Positions 52,934 to 63,996 of a stretch of DNA of 64,000 nt are shown in pieces. Source of the DNA: Periconia sp. R9002 (Eukaryota; Ascomycota; Dothideomycetes; Pleosporales; Periconiaceae). Position numbers and translations under genes: made by a program. The notes beneath the pieces are model-generated. The model had not been told where the DNA came from. It saw only the letters and a program-made list of their open reading frames with translations, and did not search any database. The DNA lies in contig JAMAHW010000003.1 of the NCBI GenBank assembly GCA_023627715.1, positions 620,001 to 684,000 of the forward strand. Reading direction: 5' to 3'. Numbering within the stretch: position 1 is the first letter of the stretch; each line of letters opens with the position of its first letter.

Positions 52934-54181
52934 TTACTGTACACCCTCGATCACTACTTTGAAAACACCTTCTTGCGCCGCCTTCACCAGCTCAAACGCT
53001 TTCTCTGCCTCTTCAAACTTGAACCGATTGGTAATCAGTTTCTTCACATCCACTTTCCCTGATGCTACTAGATGCACGGCATTCGGGTAGCAGCCAGTGG
53101 AGTACCTAATTGAGCCTTTGATGGTCAAAGCCCGAATGCAGGCTGTTGTGATTGGGAAGACGACGTTCTATAATCGCAGTCGCACGTTAATACTGGAATT
53201 CCAACGAAATAGGACATGTCCAAAACGAAGCGCAACTCACCTCCTTGCCCATTCCCGCCTGGACATATGTAGCACCTTTCCTCGCGACATTGATGCCCGC
53301 TTGGATACACGGTTCTGCGCCAGTACACTCAAGCACCACATCAGCGCCTTCACCCAAATCGAACTGCTCTTTAATCAACCTTGCAATTTTCTCTGAGTGT
53401 GCGATAGGATCCGCGTCCTGCTCCGCTCTGGGCGGAAGGAACGTCCCATCCGCCGCAAACCCTTTTGCAAACTCCAACCTCGCCGCTGAAATATCAACAG
53501 CAATCACTTTCCTCGCACCTGATGCCTTGGCCACCGCCTGTGATAGTAGTCCAATGGGTCCAGCTCCGAATACCACGACCGTCTGGTTCGCCCTCAAATC
53601 CGCTACCTTGCATATCTGTACCGCGACAGATACAGGCTCCACCATAGCCGCCTCTTCCATATCCATATGATCCGGAATCTTGTAGCAGTAATCACTCGCC
53701 ACGGTATAATACTTAGCAAGTGTTCCATCCCACGGCGGCGTCGCGGCAAAAATAGTATCATTGCATAATCCATAGGAGCCTGAGCGACAGTAATCGCATC
53801 GTCGGCAGGGGACACCCGGTTCGATAGCAACGCGGTCTCCTACTTTGAGGTTGGTTACTTTAGACCCGGTTTCGACGACGACGCCGGAGCTTTCGTGTCC
53901 GAGGATGATGGGGGAATTGAGCACGAAGTCACCGATGCGTCCGCGCTGCCAGTAATGTACATCACTGCCGCAGATACCGGTTTGCGAGACGTGGACGCGG
54001 ACTTCGTGGTCGTCTCTTAGCTGGGGGATTGGGCGGTCTTCGAAAGCTACGTCTTTGACAGCGCGGAGCACGAATGCTGGGTTCTTTCGGGATGATTAGC
54101 TATAGATTCCATATCATTGGGTTGACTTGGTAGGGAGGTGTCGCTCACTGTTTCGGTGGAAGTAGTAGTTGCGGAAGACAT
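52934..54181 (-). CDS. Zinc-dependent polyol dehydrogenase (sorbitol/xylitol dehydrogenase family)
   Basis: Minus strand, exons 54149-54181, 53241-54083 and 52934-53167, encoding 369 aa. Catalytic zinc region GICGSDVHYW and GHESSG with MVEPVSV; the structural-zinc loop is intact (C-x2-C-x2-C-x7-C in PCRRCDYCRSGSYGLC). NAD-binding motif VVFGAGPIGLL with VIAVDISAARLEFAK. The ending IRYSTGCYPNAVHLVASGKVDV and KAFELVKAAQEGVFKVVIEG is typical of xylitol, sorbitol and L-arabinitol 4-dehydrogenases. It should oxidise a sugar alcohol to a ketose. The first splice acceptor is a weak CCGAAAG that gives the family start NPAFVLRAVKDVAFEDRP. Divergent from the SDR at 54602. Confidence 0.93.
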
Positions 54182-54601
54182 TTTGATAATGGGATATTCA
54201 AGTTGGAGATGGAGACAGTAATGGATGAGCAACGAGATATCTCGCCATCAAATACATTTTGAACTGCATAATTTGAACGGAGCAGGTAATGCATGCAGGG
54301 AACTTCTCTTGTGCCTGCATGATGGTAGGTCGGTGCGGGGTCTCCATGGGTTGACGGAAGCCCCAACCCCGAAACCCACCACCACCCCACGGCGTGGGAT
54401 CCCCGGAAAGCATCACGAGCAAAGCAAAGGCGCACCCTCTCCGAAAGCACGGCAAAGACAAGTTTCATAACCTGTCATCGGCATTGATAGTCACTCATTT
54501 GAAAAAAGTTTCTATATGCATCAGAACAGCTCCCCCAGGTTTCTCCTCCAAATTCCCCAATCTCCATCTTTACATCCACCTTGATTAAATACCTCCCCAA
54601 A
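54182..54601. promoter_or_regulatory. Shared divergent promoter of zinc polyol dehydrogenase and SDR
   Basis: A 420-bp spacer between two head-to-head oxidoreductase genes of the putative polyol cluster. It contains a CCCCACGGCGTGGGAT palindrome-like motif near 54389 and a GCATGCAGG/CCTGCATG inverted pair at about 54291-54323. Either could bind a regulator; this is only a suggestion. Confidence 0.45.
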
Positions 54602-55458
54602 ATGCCTCTTCACCAACCCACAAACACAAATGCCCACGTAACATCCCAATTCTCTCTCGCCGGCAAAACCGCCGCCGTAACGGGAGGCGTCAGGGGAATC
54701 GGCCTCGCGGCCTCTCGCGCTCTGGCCGAAGCAGGCGCCAACGTCGCGATCCTATACAGCAGCACCAAAGACGCCGATGCCATCGCCTCAAAACTCGCCT
54801 CAGAAACAGGCGTAACAGTAAAAGCGTACCAAGCCTCTGTCCAAAACAAGTCCGAGATTGACCGCGTGCTGAACACCATCGCGTCCGACTTTGGCGGGAC
54901 GCTAGATATCGTCGTCGCGAACGCGGGCATCGCGAATCACTTCGCTGCCGAAGACTACACCGAGGAGCAGTGGCGCGAGATCATGAGCGTGAACCTCGAC
55001 GGCGCGTTCTGGACCGCACAAGCGGCCGGCAACATCTTCAAGAAGCAAGGCCACGGCAATCTTATCTTCACGGCTTCGGTATCCGCGATCCTCGTCAACG
55101 TGCCGCAGAAGCAGGCCGCGTACAACGCTTCCAAGGCCGGTGTCGTGCAGCTCGCGCGGTGTTTGAGTGTCGAGTGGGTCGAGTTTGCGCGCGTGAATTG
55201 CATCTCTCCTGGGTTTATTGCGACGGATATGTTGGAGGTGCATCCCAAGGCGTGGCGGGATCAGTGGTTTGGCATGATTCCGGCCAAGAGGCTGTGTGAT
55301 CCCATGGAGTTGAAAGGGGCTTATGTGTTTTTGGCGAGTGAGGCTAGTTCGTATATGAGTGAGTTTTTTTCCTATCCCCTTCGCCATGGCGAGTGTACTG
55401 ACGAGGTCTTGCAGCTGGTGCGAATATGGTTATTGATGGTGGATATACCCTGCCGTGA
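54602..55458 (+). CDS. Short-chain dehydrogenase/reductase, sorbose reductase type
   Basis: Exons 54602-55358 and 55415-55458, encoding 266 aa. TGGVRGIG at 27-34, NAGIA, FTASVSAILVNVPQ, YNASK with Tyr and Lys in place, CISPGFIATDM, and an ending of 15 residues on the second exon (TGANMVIDGGYTLP) restored by the intron. Same broad family as the SDR at 50873, but clearly diverged, so not a recent duplicate. Probably an NADP(H)-dependent ketose reductase or polyol dehydrogenase. GC content is higher than the surrounding sequence. Confidence 0.92.
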
Positions 55459-55799
55459 GCGGATGGATCACATGCTATCACCCTTTTATTGTAACTCGAT
55501 TATCAATAGTTAAGATGAACATCACTTCCCAGTACTTCCACAGCGAGAGACGTCGAACTGATGCCGTGATAGTGTGCGAAATTGGTAGTTCATCAAGATC
55601 ATTTTTTGGAGAATAAAAATGTGTTTATACTTATTTTTGGCATCCTTGATATACCAATCCCTTGTAAACCAAATCATCGCACATAACACCCTCCGCAAAC
55701 TCAAAGATAAACCAAATACACCCTATAGATTGTGTCTAAAAAATCCCACTACTATCCAGACTCCTCGAAAACAATTGCCCTCACACCCCTAAAATATCC
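55459..55799. other. Intergenic region between converging genes
   Basis: A 341-bp AT-rich spacer holding two 3' ends. Nothing recognised. Confidence 0.5.
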
Positions 55800-56886
55800 T
55801 CAATTTACAATCACGACATCCACCTCTCCCAGCGCCTCTCTAACAGCCTTCCCATTGACAAGATCATTCCCCTCCACCCTGGCCAACGCCTTCGCAGCAC
55901 TCGTCTCAATGCCTGCTGCTAGATGCCGCTTGACGAGTCTCGCGGTGACAACTTCGGGGTCGGCGTCTACGAACCATCTATGCCATCCCATTAGTGACAG
56001 TGTCTTTGCAGATCACAATTTGGAAAGAAATAATTCTTCGGGGAACGATAAGAGTATACTATAGATCGAAGAAGACAGGGAAATAAAAAAGGCAACTCAC
56101 TTCTGATCCCAAACCCCCCTCAACCGCTCCCACGGCTCAACATCCAACAATGTATAGTTCCCCTCAACGATAACGACCCTGCTCTTACTTGAGATGGGGA
56201 TTGCGTTTGGTACTGGGTCTTGGACCGCGTGGTCGAAGCTTGGGGCGTATATAAATGCTTCTTTTTCTTGGGAGGGTGAGGACGAGAGGGAAGTGACGGG
56301 GAGGTCTTTGAGTCGGAGCACCAGGTCAACGAAGGCCTCTGCGTCAAAAGTGAATGGCGCTCCACGGCGGCGGAACGCCTCGTCGGCATTGGGAAAAGTG
56401 CGGAGGGTGGCTTTGGTGTGGTGGAAACCGTCCTGTGTCAGTTTAGAATTGTTTTTTGCTCCCGTTTTGCGCTTGCCACCGAGAAAATGGAGGGGTGTAC
56501 AATCATATCATTGATACGGTTCATCAATCTCAACATAAATCATCTTGCAACTCATCTTGCATAAGAAGTATATCAAGCAAAAATTGCACGCATGTACATA
56601 CCATAGGAACAACAACGACCTCTCCACCTCTTCCCTCACCATCAGATCCGCCAACATCAACGCCCCTCTTCTCAAGCTCCTCCATCAACCCCTTCGATAC
56701 CGTAGACTTCCCGGATCCCGGAACGCCCGCAAGGCCAATGAGCACTCGCTTCTGCTCGCTTCCATTGCTGTCATCCTGCTTCTGTTTGTTTAATAGCTCT
56801 TCAACGCGCGTGGCTAGATTGGATATTGTGGCTTGAAGGGGGAACGTGGGCTGGATTTGTTCCCCGTCTCCTTCTTTCTTGGCCAT
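55800..56886 (-). CDS. P-loop kinase of the phosphoribulokinase/uridine kinase family (Yfh7-like)
   Basis: Minus strand, exons 56602-56886, 56101-56432 and 55800-55977, encoding 264 aa. Walker A GVPGSGKST at 54-62; DGFHH after the first splice is the substrate-side motif of this family; RRGAPFTFDAEAFVDLV, then VVIVEGNYTLLD (Walker B type) and WFVDADPEVVTARLVKRHLAAG (the arginine-bearing lid). Members phosphorylate nucleosides, pantothenate, fructose or other small hydroxyl substrates. Placed beside polyol dehydrogenases and a sugar transporter, it could phosphorylate a sugar made by them, which is inference. It converges with the SDR. Confidence 0.87.
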
Positions 56887-57950
56887 CCTTTGAATTTATT
56901 CTGGGGATCCAGCGGAGATTGTAGGTACAAGGCCTCCTCGAGAAGGGAACCTTTCTTCTTTCTTTGGGTTATGCTTGTTTTAGGGTGTTTGCGGACCGGA
57001 CCGTCTCGGAATGTATAGGGTGGTAAAATCTTTGAGTAGTTCTTAGGCACTGGTTATGCAGCGATAATTGTCGTGTTATTTCCGGTTTATGTATCGGAGA
57101 TGACGAATTTGACCGCTCCTTATCTTTGAATTATATCTTTCGGTCCACTCTGAATTCGAGCAAAATCCTGGGGCTGGCGATGGTACATGGATCACGTTCT
57201 CCGCGGGTGCAGTTCATGCGTGAACAGGGCTGCGGCTTGCAAGGGGGGTGGTTCAACGGCGCTCTGTCAACCAGGCCTAGGCCGCTTGTTTTTTGTGGGT
57301 TCTCGGAGCACAGTCGCCCTTTTGCTGACCCAAGCCCAGTGCCTACACGTGTACAAATTTAGAACCCTACATATGCCGTCCTATGATATGATGAATTTTT
57401 TCAGTTAGCTGAAATTGAAAGTTTTTGGACTTGACGTGTTCGAATGGTTGCTTGGGAGACACATCTTTGGAGTGAAGAGGCAGATCACATGATATAAGGA
57501 TCGTGCACGGTCCGCATGATATCGCTTGCATGGCTCCAACGGCCATGGTCGCGAGCGAGTCTGTATCATTCTTTTGTATCCATTGGCTAACCAGGTAATG
57601 TGTGATTAACGTCTATCGAGATCATTGAAAGGACTGAATCAGATCAACGACAACTATCTACGGGTATAAGATAGGATCAATCAATAGTAAAGGAATGGTA
57701 TTTCATGAGCCCAGCCCAAGCCCTTCCAGATCCCAGAAAACTTCCGGGCCATGAACCTTTTTTACAGGTTGCTTAATCTTGGGAGGTCACGGAAAAGAAA
57801 CGTTCCAGCCTAACCTTCCGATACACCAATTGTGCTTTCATTGGATATGCTCTATGCCGTGTCCCGAAATATTATAGAAATACATTTGGTATGCCGCTTG
57901 ATGAACGCCGAGCAGAATATGTGGTAGAATCATGGCAATTGTTGTGACTG
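56887..57950. other. Intergenic region
   Basis: About 1.06 kb containing the kinase promoter and the 3' side of the Gln-rich gene; no gene recognised. Confidence 0.5.
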
Positions 57951-59576
57951 TCATTGCTGCATATTATGTTGTACGTTGTTCATCATGTTTGCGTTACTAG
58001 GTAGTTGCATGTTCGGAGGAAGACCGGCACTATTAGGTGGCTGCATATTGTTTTGCAACCCAGCGCTGTTTGGCGGTTGCATGGCATTGTTGAAATTGGG
58101 CATTGCGCCGGATTGTGAAGACGTGGAATTGAGGCGCTGCGGACCGGGTGAAGCTTTTGTAGCTGGGGAGCCGCGCCAGCCCGGAAACAAGGACTGAAGT
58201 TTCACGTAAAGCTTGGCAAGTTCCTCGTGAGATGGAGGAGCAGTCATTATGGCAGGCCCGGGCAGAACAGCTTGGTTGGGTTTCGGGTGTCGATCGGCAT
58301 TCTGCGCGAGGTAGGAGAGATTGGACTGGAGACGGCGCATGAAACTAAAATGGTCAACTTTGACGTACACGAAAATAAGGAGGGTGGGGCGGAGGACGAA
58401 CTGCTGATATTCCAATGATGACTGCTGTTTTTCACCCTCTGGTTTCACATCAGGTGTGGCACCGATCTGGCCAGCCTTGCCCTGGGTATGCAGTTCCACC
58501 ACCTCCTGGATCATTATCTGGTTTATCTCTAGCAGAACATCTATCCGCTGCTTCTCGCGCACTTGAGAACCGGGTGACACGGGGGACTGCGGAACCGGTT
58601 TCACGGGAGTTTGAACAGACATGGGTTGTGACATGGCGGATGGGCCCGGTGGTTGGTTCATGGGCTGAGTCGACGAGGGGACGCTGGGCGATTGGCGGTG
58701 CTGAGCGTTCGGCGTCGTATAAGGGGGTATGGCGCTGTTGTTGACGTTGTTCGAGTTGTTCAGGTGGTTGTTGTTGGCGTTGTTGATATTGCTACCGCTG
58801 CTCACACTGGACGGCGAGCCGGTCTGACGATGCTGAGCGAACTGGTGTTGCTGTTGCTGATTCTGCGGCGTGTGGGTAGGGGACGCGAGGGGCTGAGCAA
58901 AAGGCGCGCTCGAGTATGGACTGGGTGAGGGCTGTTGATGGTGTTGTTGCATCTGATGGGCTACACAAGGTGGAATTGGTAAGTACAGGCAAGCGGTAAA
59001 GGGGGGCCAGTGTCCATGTCCAAGTGGGTATGTACAGTAGCATGTAGCCTACCTGGTACCAGGACATGGACATGGTAGCCATGGAGAAGGATGAATGGAG
59101 GGTCATGGGTGGGCTGTGGCTGCTTGCTTACCTCGTGCTTGTGCTTGAGCCTGGGCCTGGGCCTGAGCGTGATGAAGGTGTTGCTGCTGCTGCGACGACA
59201 GGGCTTGGCCCTGATGCATCATGGAGGCGCCACTCGCCTGGGAGGGAGTACCGGTGGAGGAGGTTGGGGGATAGGCAGCCCCGGGCTGGCCATTGGGGAA
59301 GTGTTGCTGCTGCTGCTGCTGTTGCTGCTGGTGGTAGGGGAACGGGGGCGGTTGGTTGGGGATGGCGTGGTGAGGATGGGACTGTGCGTGGGATTGCGCC
59401 TGTGGATGTTGCTGCTGGTGGGAGTGCTGTAGCCGGGCTTGTGGATCCGCGTACAGTTGCGGGGAAGGCGAGTGTGACTGCGAGGGTTGGGTGGTGGAGG
59501 GTGGTGTGGGCGCTGAAGAGAAGGACCCAGGGGCGCCAAACGAGGGCTGGGGGCTGTTGAATGTTTGGTAATCCAT
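57951..59576 (-). CDS. Gln-rich nuclear protein, possibly SWI/SNF-associated (Snf11/SS18-like)
   Basis: Minus strand, exons 59132-59576, 58402-58960 and 57951-58344, encoding 465 aa. The first 300 residues are low complexity: Q9 and other Gln runs, Pro-Ser-His, an AQAQAQAQ repeat and Asn runs. A conserved core follows: KQRIDVLLEINQIMIQEVVELHTQGKAG, then FMRRLQSNLSYLAQNADRH, AIMTAPPSHEELAKLYVKLQSLFPGW. The tail repeats MQPPNSAGL. The core resembles a fungal Gln-rich family that I recall as Snf11/SS18-like; that assignment is uncertain. The 57-bp intron 58345-58401 has no in-frame stop and could be retained, adding 19 residues in the core. Confidence 0.7.
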
Positions 59577-60280
59577 CAAGCACTCGCTCCGGGGACTACT
59601 CTATCATTGGACACGTCGCACAAAGGATTGATTGGAAGATGGGGTTGATCAAAAGAAGGAATTATTACGTGCGGAGAGTGGGTTGGGTTAAGGTTGGCGG
59701 GAAACTCTTTTCTCGCTCGACTCGCGGGGCCCTTGCTCCGCGCCATTCCAGCACCAACCACGAGATAACCTTATTAACTGTGCATCTACATACAAGAAAC
59801 AACACTGGACAATTCTAGTTGTTATACCGAGAAGAAAGGAAGCCATTTTCCTCTTCAATGAAATATGTACGTACATATACATATCCATGCAGAAACCTAT
59901 CTGATACAGGCCATGCCTGGACAGAGCAGATAACAGACCGGTGCGTACATAATCAAACCACGTGCGCGTCCAAACTAGGCGGGCGCTAGTGGGCACCATC
60001 CATGTCCGCATCATTCCAGCATCTCTCTTCCCCACACCCACCGCAAACAATTCACACGTCTAGCCCCCCTGCAGCTCCTCGGATCCACTGCAATGTCAAG
60101 CATCATGCACTCCATCCCCTCGGTCCGTCATGAGGTGCATCGTGCCCGAACCCTCCTTGCCCAACGGTCCCGTCCCTCCTCAAGCCACACCCTACACTGT
60201 ACTAAGTACAGACCACCCAACCCTGTCCACCCTGTCTACCCTGCTCACCGATATCTCTCTCACAATTGCCCTTTGCCCAT
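59577..60280. other. Intergenic region
   Basis: A 704-bp spacer between two minus-strand genes. No feature supported. Confidence 0.5.
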
Positions 60281-62153
60281 CTACTGTCCTAAACCTTCTT
60301 CCAATGCTGATGCGAACTTGTGTGGATTCTTCATGCGCCCTCCCGCTAGCTCCCGAGGCATCGCCAGCAGCTCGTGATCCTCGAACAGGTCCTCCAAATA
60401 CTCGCATCTGCTTGGGCTCGAGAACAACATTTTGACTCTCGCTTCCGATCCTGCTCTAAACAGGTCGATAAGCCGCGAGATTACTTCCCTCGTACCCCGA
60501 CCACGTTCAGTCGGCTGTGCGAAGAAGCGCAATCCATCAACCATGATGATCACCATTGCTTGCGAGCTGAGACTCTTAATAATCAAATCAAGCATAGAAC
60601 AGATGGAAGCTATATTTCCTCCTCTGGTCTTCTCATAGCACCGCTGCAGGATGGCTTCGTCGAGGTTCCCGCGGCTCCGGTCTATCAGCTGTAGCAGGAG
60701 ACTCATAGCCAGCTCTGCTGGATCACTGTTGACGTCCGTCTGCTGATCTCGATGTTGTCCGCAGAAGAATGCCAAGGGCATGATTTTGAGCACTGAATTC
60801 TCTTTCTCCTGGTAATTATGAAGCCGGAACAGGGATTGGAACAATTGGGCTGCGAAGAACGATACTGCCGAGTTTGGCTGTGGTTCGGCCCGACCGATTA
60901 GAAGGAGTAGCGAAGATTCATCCACTGTCAACCAGGCTTGTAAGCGCTGGTTTGTCTGGAGAGCATTGAGGCGCCCTGAATCCTGGCTTGAACGATGTGC
61001 CTGCTTTGCTCGGTTTAGCAGGTGAAGAGAATCGTTTACCACGAGATCTGGTTCGTAAAGGAAATGCTGCAAAACTGTTTCATGATCAAGGTTGGCATGA
61101 TTTAAGCGCTTGGGACTTTGCCCTGATTCTTTCTCTTGTCGCACCTCCAATAACATTTCCAATAACGGTCTTAGAGATTCCATCACTTCAAGTCGAGCTC
61201 CTCGTTCTTCCAAAATTGCTTGCTTGATGTTCTGCAATTGATTGTGAATAGCGTAAGTGCTCGAATAAGAGAGCTGCAGTGTTTCCAGCTCTGTTTCCCG
61301 GGAGAGCTTATTGAGACGCGCTTCAAAACTCTGGGATGCCATTTTCAGATCCGCTTGACACTCTCGAAGTCTTTCGATGTATCGGGTTGGATCGAGTAGC
61401 AACTTCACCCCGGTTCCTGATGCCATGAGTTAACGATGGCACTGTAGGAAGGGGAGAGCTCGAATACTCACGCATGCCGCTTTTCAGGAACCACAAGAGT
61501 ATGTGGTTCAAAAGCTTGAATACGGCTACATACAGCGCTGCAGCACGCCGGTGTATCTCCTCATCTTGATCATGCATACTGACATCGGCTGCTATATCTT
61601 TCAACTGTTGTGGCAATTCTTGGATTGTATTATACACTTCGCCTCGGTATTGACCAGTAGTCTTTAGGGCGGTGAATACCGCCATAAGACCTCCGCAGAG
61701 AACCGAACCAAAGCCGAATGGATCGTTGGGGATCAAGGAAGTAGCTGTTTTTCCTGCTCCCGCGTTCCTACAAAGACTTCGGTATGCTCGTTTGAGCCTT
61801 CCCAAGGAGCCCGAAAGGTCCTTGTCTTTGCTGGCCAGTTTATCCAGTCCGCTGCACGCGATTTGTATCGATTCCTCAACGTCTCTCCAATCATGATTCG
61901 CATTGATACTCAAAACAGGTTGTTTCAGCTTTTCGCGATACTTGTTGGAAGTCGCGATCAGTTGATCTCGAGCTTCGAATGTCGCTTTGTAGACGTCATC
62001 GTAAGGTATTTGGCAGGCGGATCCGTCAGATTCTAGCACCCACTGCTTCTTAATACCGTCAAAGACGATGCCTTTGCCGGGCCTGCCGCAAAATGCTGGG
62101 TGGTGAACACCGTCGAGCTTCACCATGTATTCTGCAACCTCGTATTCTGCCAT
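60281..62153 (-). CDS. DUF7708 protein with degenerate NACHT-like NTPase region
   Basis: Minus strand, exons 61472-62153 and 60281-61416, encoding 605 aa; an in-frame ATG at 62168 would add five residues, but 62153 has the better context. Residues about 70-225 match the fungal DUF7708 pattern (LIPNDPFGFGSVLCGGLMAVFTALK, EEIHRRAAALYVAVFKLLNHILLWF). Next comes a coiled region and then an NTPase-like part: LTVDESSLLLLIGRAEPQPNSAVSFFAAQLFQSL, PLAFFCGQHRDQ, DPAELAMSLLLQLID and VIIMVDGLRFF (Walker B-like). The Walker A motif is missing where it should be (IGRAEPQPNSAVS). Such proteins resemble STAND/NLR-like fungal proteins that may act in non-self or stress responses. No repeat domain follows. Role unknown. 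Confidence 0.78.
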
Positions 62154-62462
62154 GATCACTGAACACATCACTCAAATCAACTTCTCTCCAACAATTACGG
62201 ACCACGGTGGGGCTTAAGTAGCCCCCAAAACGGACATAATCGTTTACCGAAAGGCTGACACACTGTTTCTAGGCAGAAGCCCCAAATGGGCGACTACGCC
62301 GCATGGGTAGAAGAATACGCAGTCGACGTAAGAATTAAAACTTCATTTTTTAGCTCTTAAGAGGGATTCACCTAAAAATCTCAGAGATATCCCAGGAATC
62401 TCGGAGGAATTTTTATCTACTACATGAACAAATATTTGAGAGCTCCTCTAGTACTCTCTGAT
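62154..62462. promoter_or_regulatory. Divergent promoter of the DUF7708 and DUF7025/AAA-type genes
   Basis: A 309-bp head-to-head spacer, AT-rich toward the right side. An earlier in-frame ATG at 62424 could extend the right-hand gene. Sharing a promoter suggests the two may be expressed together. Confidence 0.4.
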
Positions 62463-63996
62463 ATGTCACAAACAGCTGGCGCGATTGGCGCTGTCAATAC
62501 GCCGCCCCTCTCTCCCGCCACCGGGAGACAAGACGTTACATCTCCAACTGCCACAAATGACGGGGTGGAGACAGTACATTTCGGTTCCGAAAATATCCAA
62601 ATCCAGGGAACAGACCAATCCAAGGGAAGACGGCAAAATGAGGTGAGCAGTGGTGGAATGGAACCCCACAAAGAGGAGGACGAGACGGGCAGAACAGAGC
62701 AAAGTAAATCAGAGACGAGTACAGGAAACGAAACCGAAAAAGGATGGAAGAGGAAAAAGAGTATGGACCCGAAATTCAAGAAATGGATTCGACCATCTGA
62801 AAAACCGTTGCGGAAATCCAATGAAACTCTTGGCGAATACAAGTAAGTTTCCTGAGCACCGAGTGCCTTCTACTTGGCTTACTAAAACCTACTCTTCAGC
62901 AAACGACTGTGGAAACTGGAGGTCGATAGAACGACCGAAGTTGCCTGGAGGAAAGGAGACCAATGGGAGAATATGGAATGGCCACAACCTGTCCTCCAGG
63001 TTTTCTATTCTCAAAAGCCCGATACCGCAGAGCCACTTCACGATGACGATGGAATTTCCAAACCTACAACCACCCATGATAACGAAGACACATATGAACC
63101 ACTCGGAAAGTCAAAGAGCATTCATAGAATTACGATCCATTCGGAGCCGCTGATTGATGAATTGAACTGGACTCTACAAGTTTCGTCCACTCCTAACAAG
63201 TTGACGTAAGAAAGCCGCATACTTATGATAAGCTTCGATCTTTATACTTACATGTTGTTCCAGTGTTCCCCCGCCATACAAAGTAGGGTAAAAAATGTTA
63301 CGCTGTTGTGGGGTATACTGACCAGGCTGGTAGTATCTTTTGTGTGCCTATCCTGAGATTCCAACCCGTTTATTGAAGATAAAAGAGGATATTAGGGAAG
63401 CTAACGAGAAAATCGCCAATAAATCGACGGAAATCAATAGCCAGATGCGTAATGACATGGTAAAAGAAGGTGCTGGATCAACTAAAGGGAATGTAGAAAG
63501 CGAGTCACTGTTGACCTCGACATCAAACCCAGAAACCAAAACAATTTCTGCCTCGGGCTCTAACACCAGCTCTCCCTCCAAACCGGATGATAGCGTCAAG
63601 GTTGAGACTGATCATCGGGACAAGCTCGAAACTCTATATACCCACTTGAAGTTTCTGTACGACTTCATCACTGATGAACTTGCCTCTATCATTGACTTCA
63701 GAAAAAAGATTGCTGATGGAACATTGAAGCGGATTGCCTTCGAGGATTTATGGCATCTGTTCATGCCTGGCGAAAGAATTTTTTCGGACAATAATGGGGA
63801 CAAGCAGTTATACACAGTATACGCTGTGACAGGTGGACTGCCGATCCTAAGACGCCCTCAAGGTCGTGAAGAAATAGAAATGAATTATTTGCGCGACAGG
63901 GTACGTCGATACTTCTTCCGCGTGAACTACACATCGGGAATCTCCGAGCTGCAATTTCTGACCTCGCTTTACCTAGGTTCGGGATTGGCGCAGTAG
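62463..63996 (+). CDS. N-terminal part of a DUF7025/AAA-type ATPase gene, incomplete or broken
   Basis: Exons 62463-62842, 62900-63205, 63264-63282 and 63358-63996. The third exon is 19 nt and its splice sites are the weakest part. A charged disordered start (KKSMDPKFKKWIRP) leads to YNKRLWKLEVDR, HRITIHSEPLIDEL, PPPYKIPTRLLKIKEDI, then HLKFLYDFITDELASIIDFRKKI and FEDLWHLFMPGERIF. That last motif marks the DUF7025 region found before the AAA domain of large fungal ATPases. The frame stops at 63994 after LTSLYLGSGLAQ, before any ATPase motif. Either an intron starts near 63973, or the gene is truncated. The window ends 4 bases later, so I cannot tell. Confidence 0.55.

Noticed and set aside
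50873..55458. The two cluster SDRs as a recent tandem duplication
   Set aside because: They differ at most positions outside the shared SDR motifs and have different intron positions and strands; likely separate members of one family.
59103..59560. Long frames on both strands over the CAG/CTG repeats of the Gln-rich gene
   Set aside because: Repeat-driven frames without stops; only the minus-strand frame joins by splicing to the conserved core.
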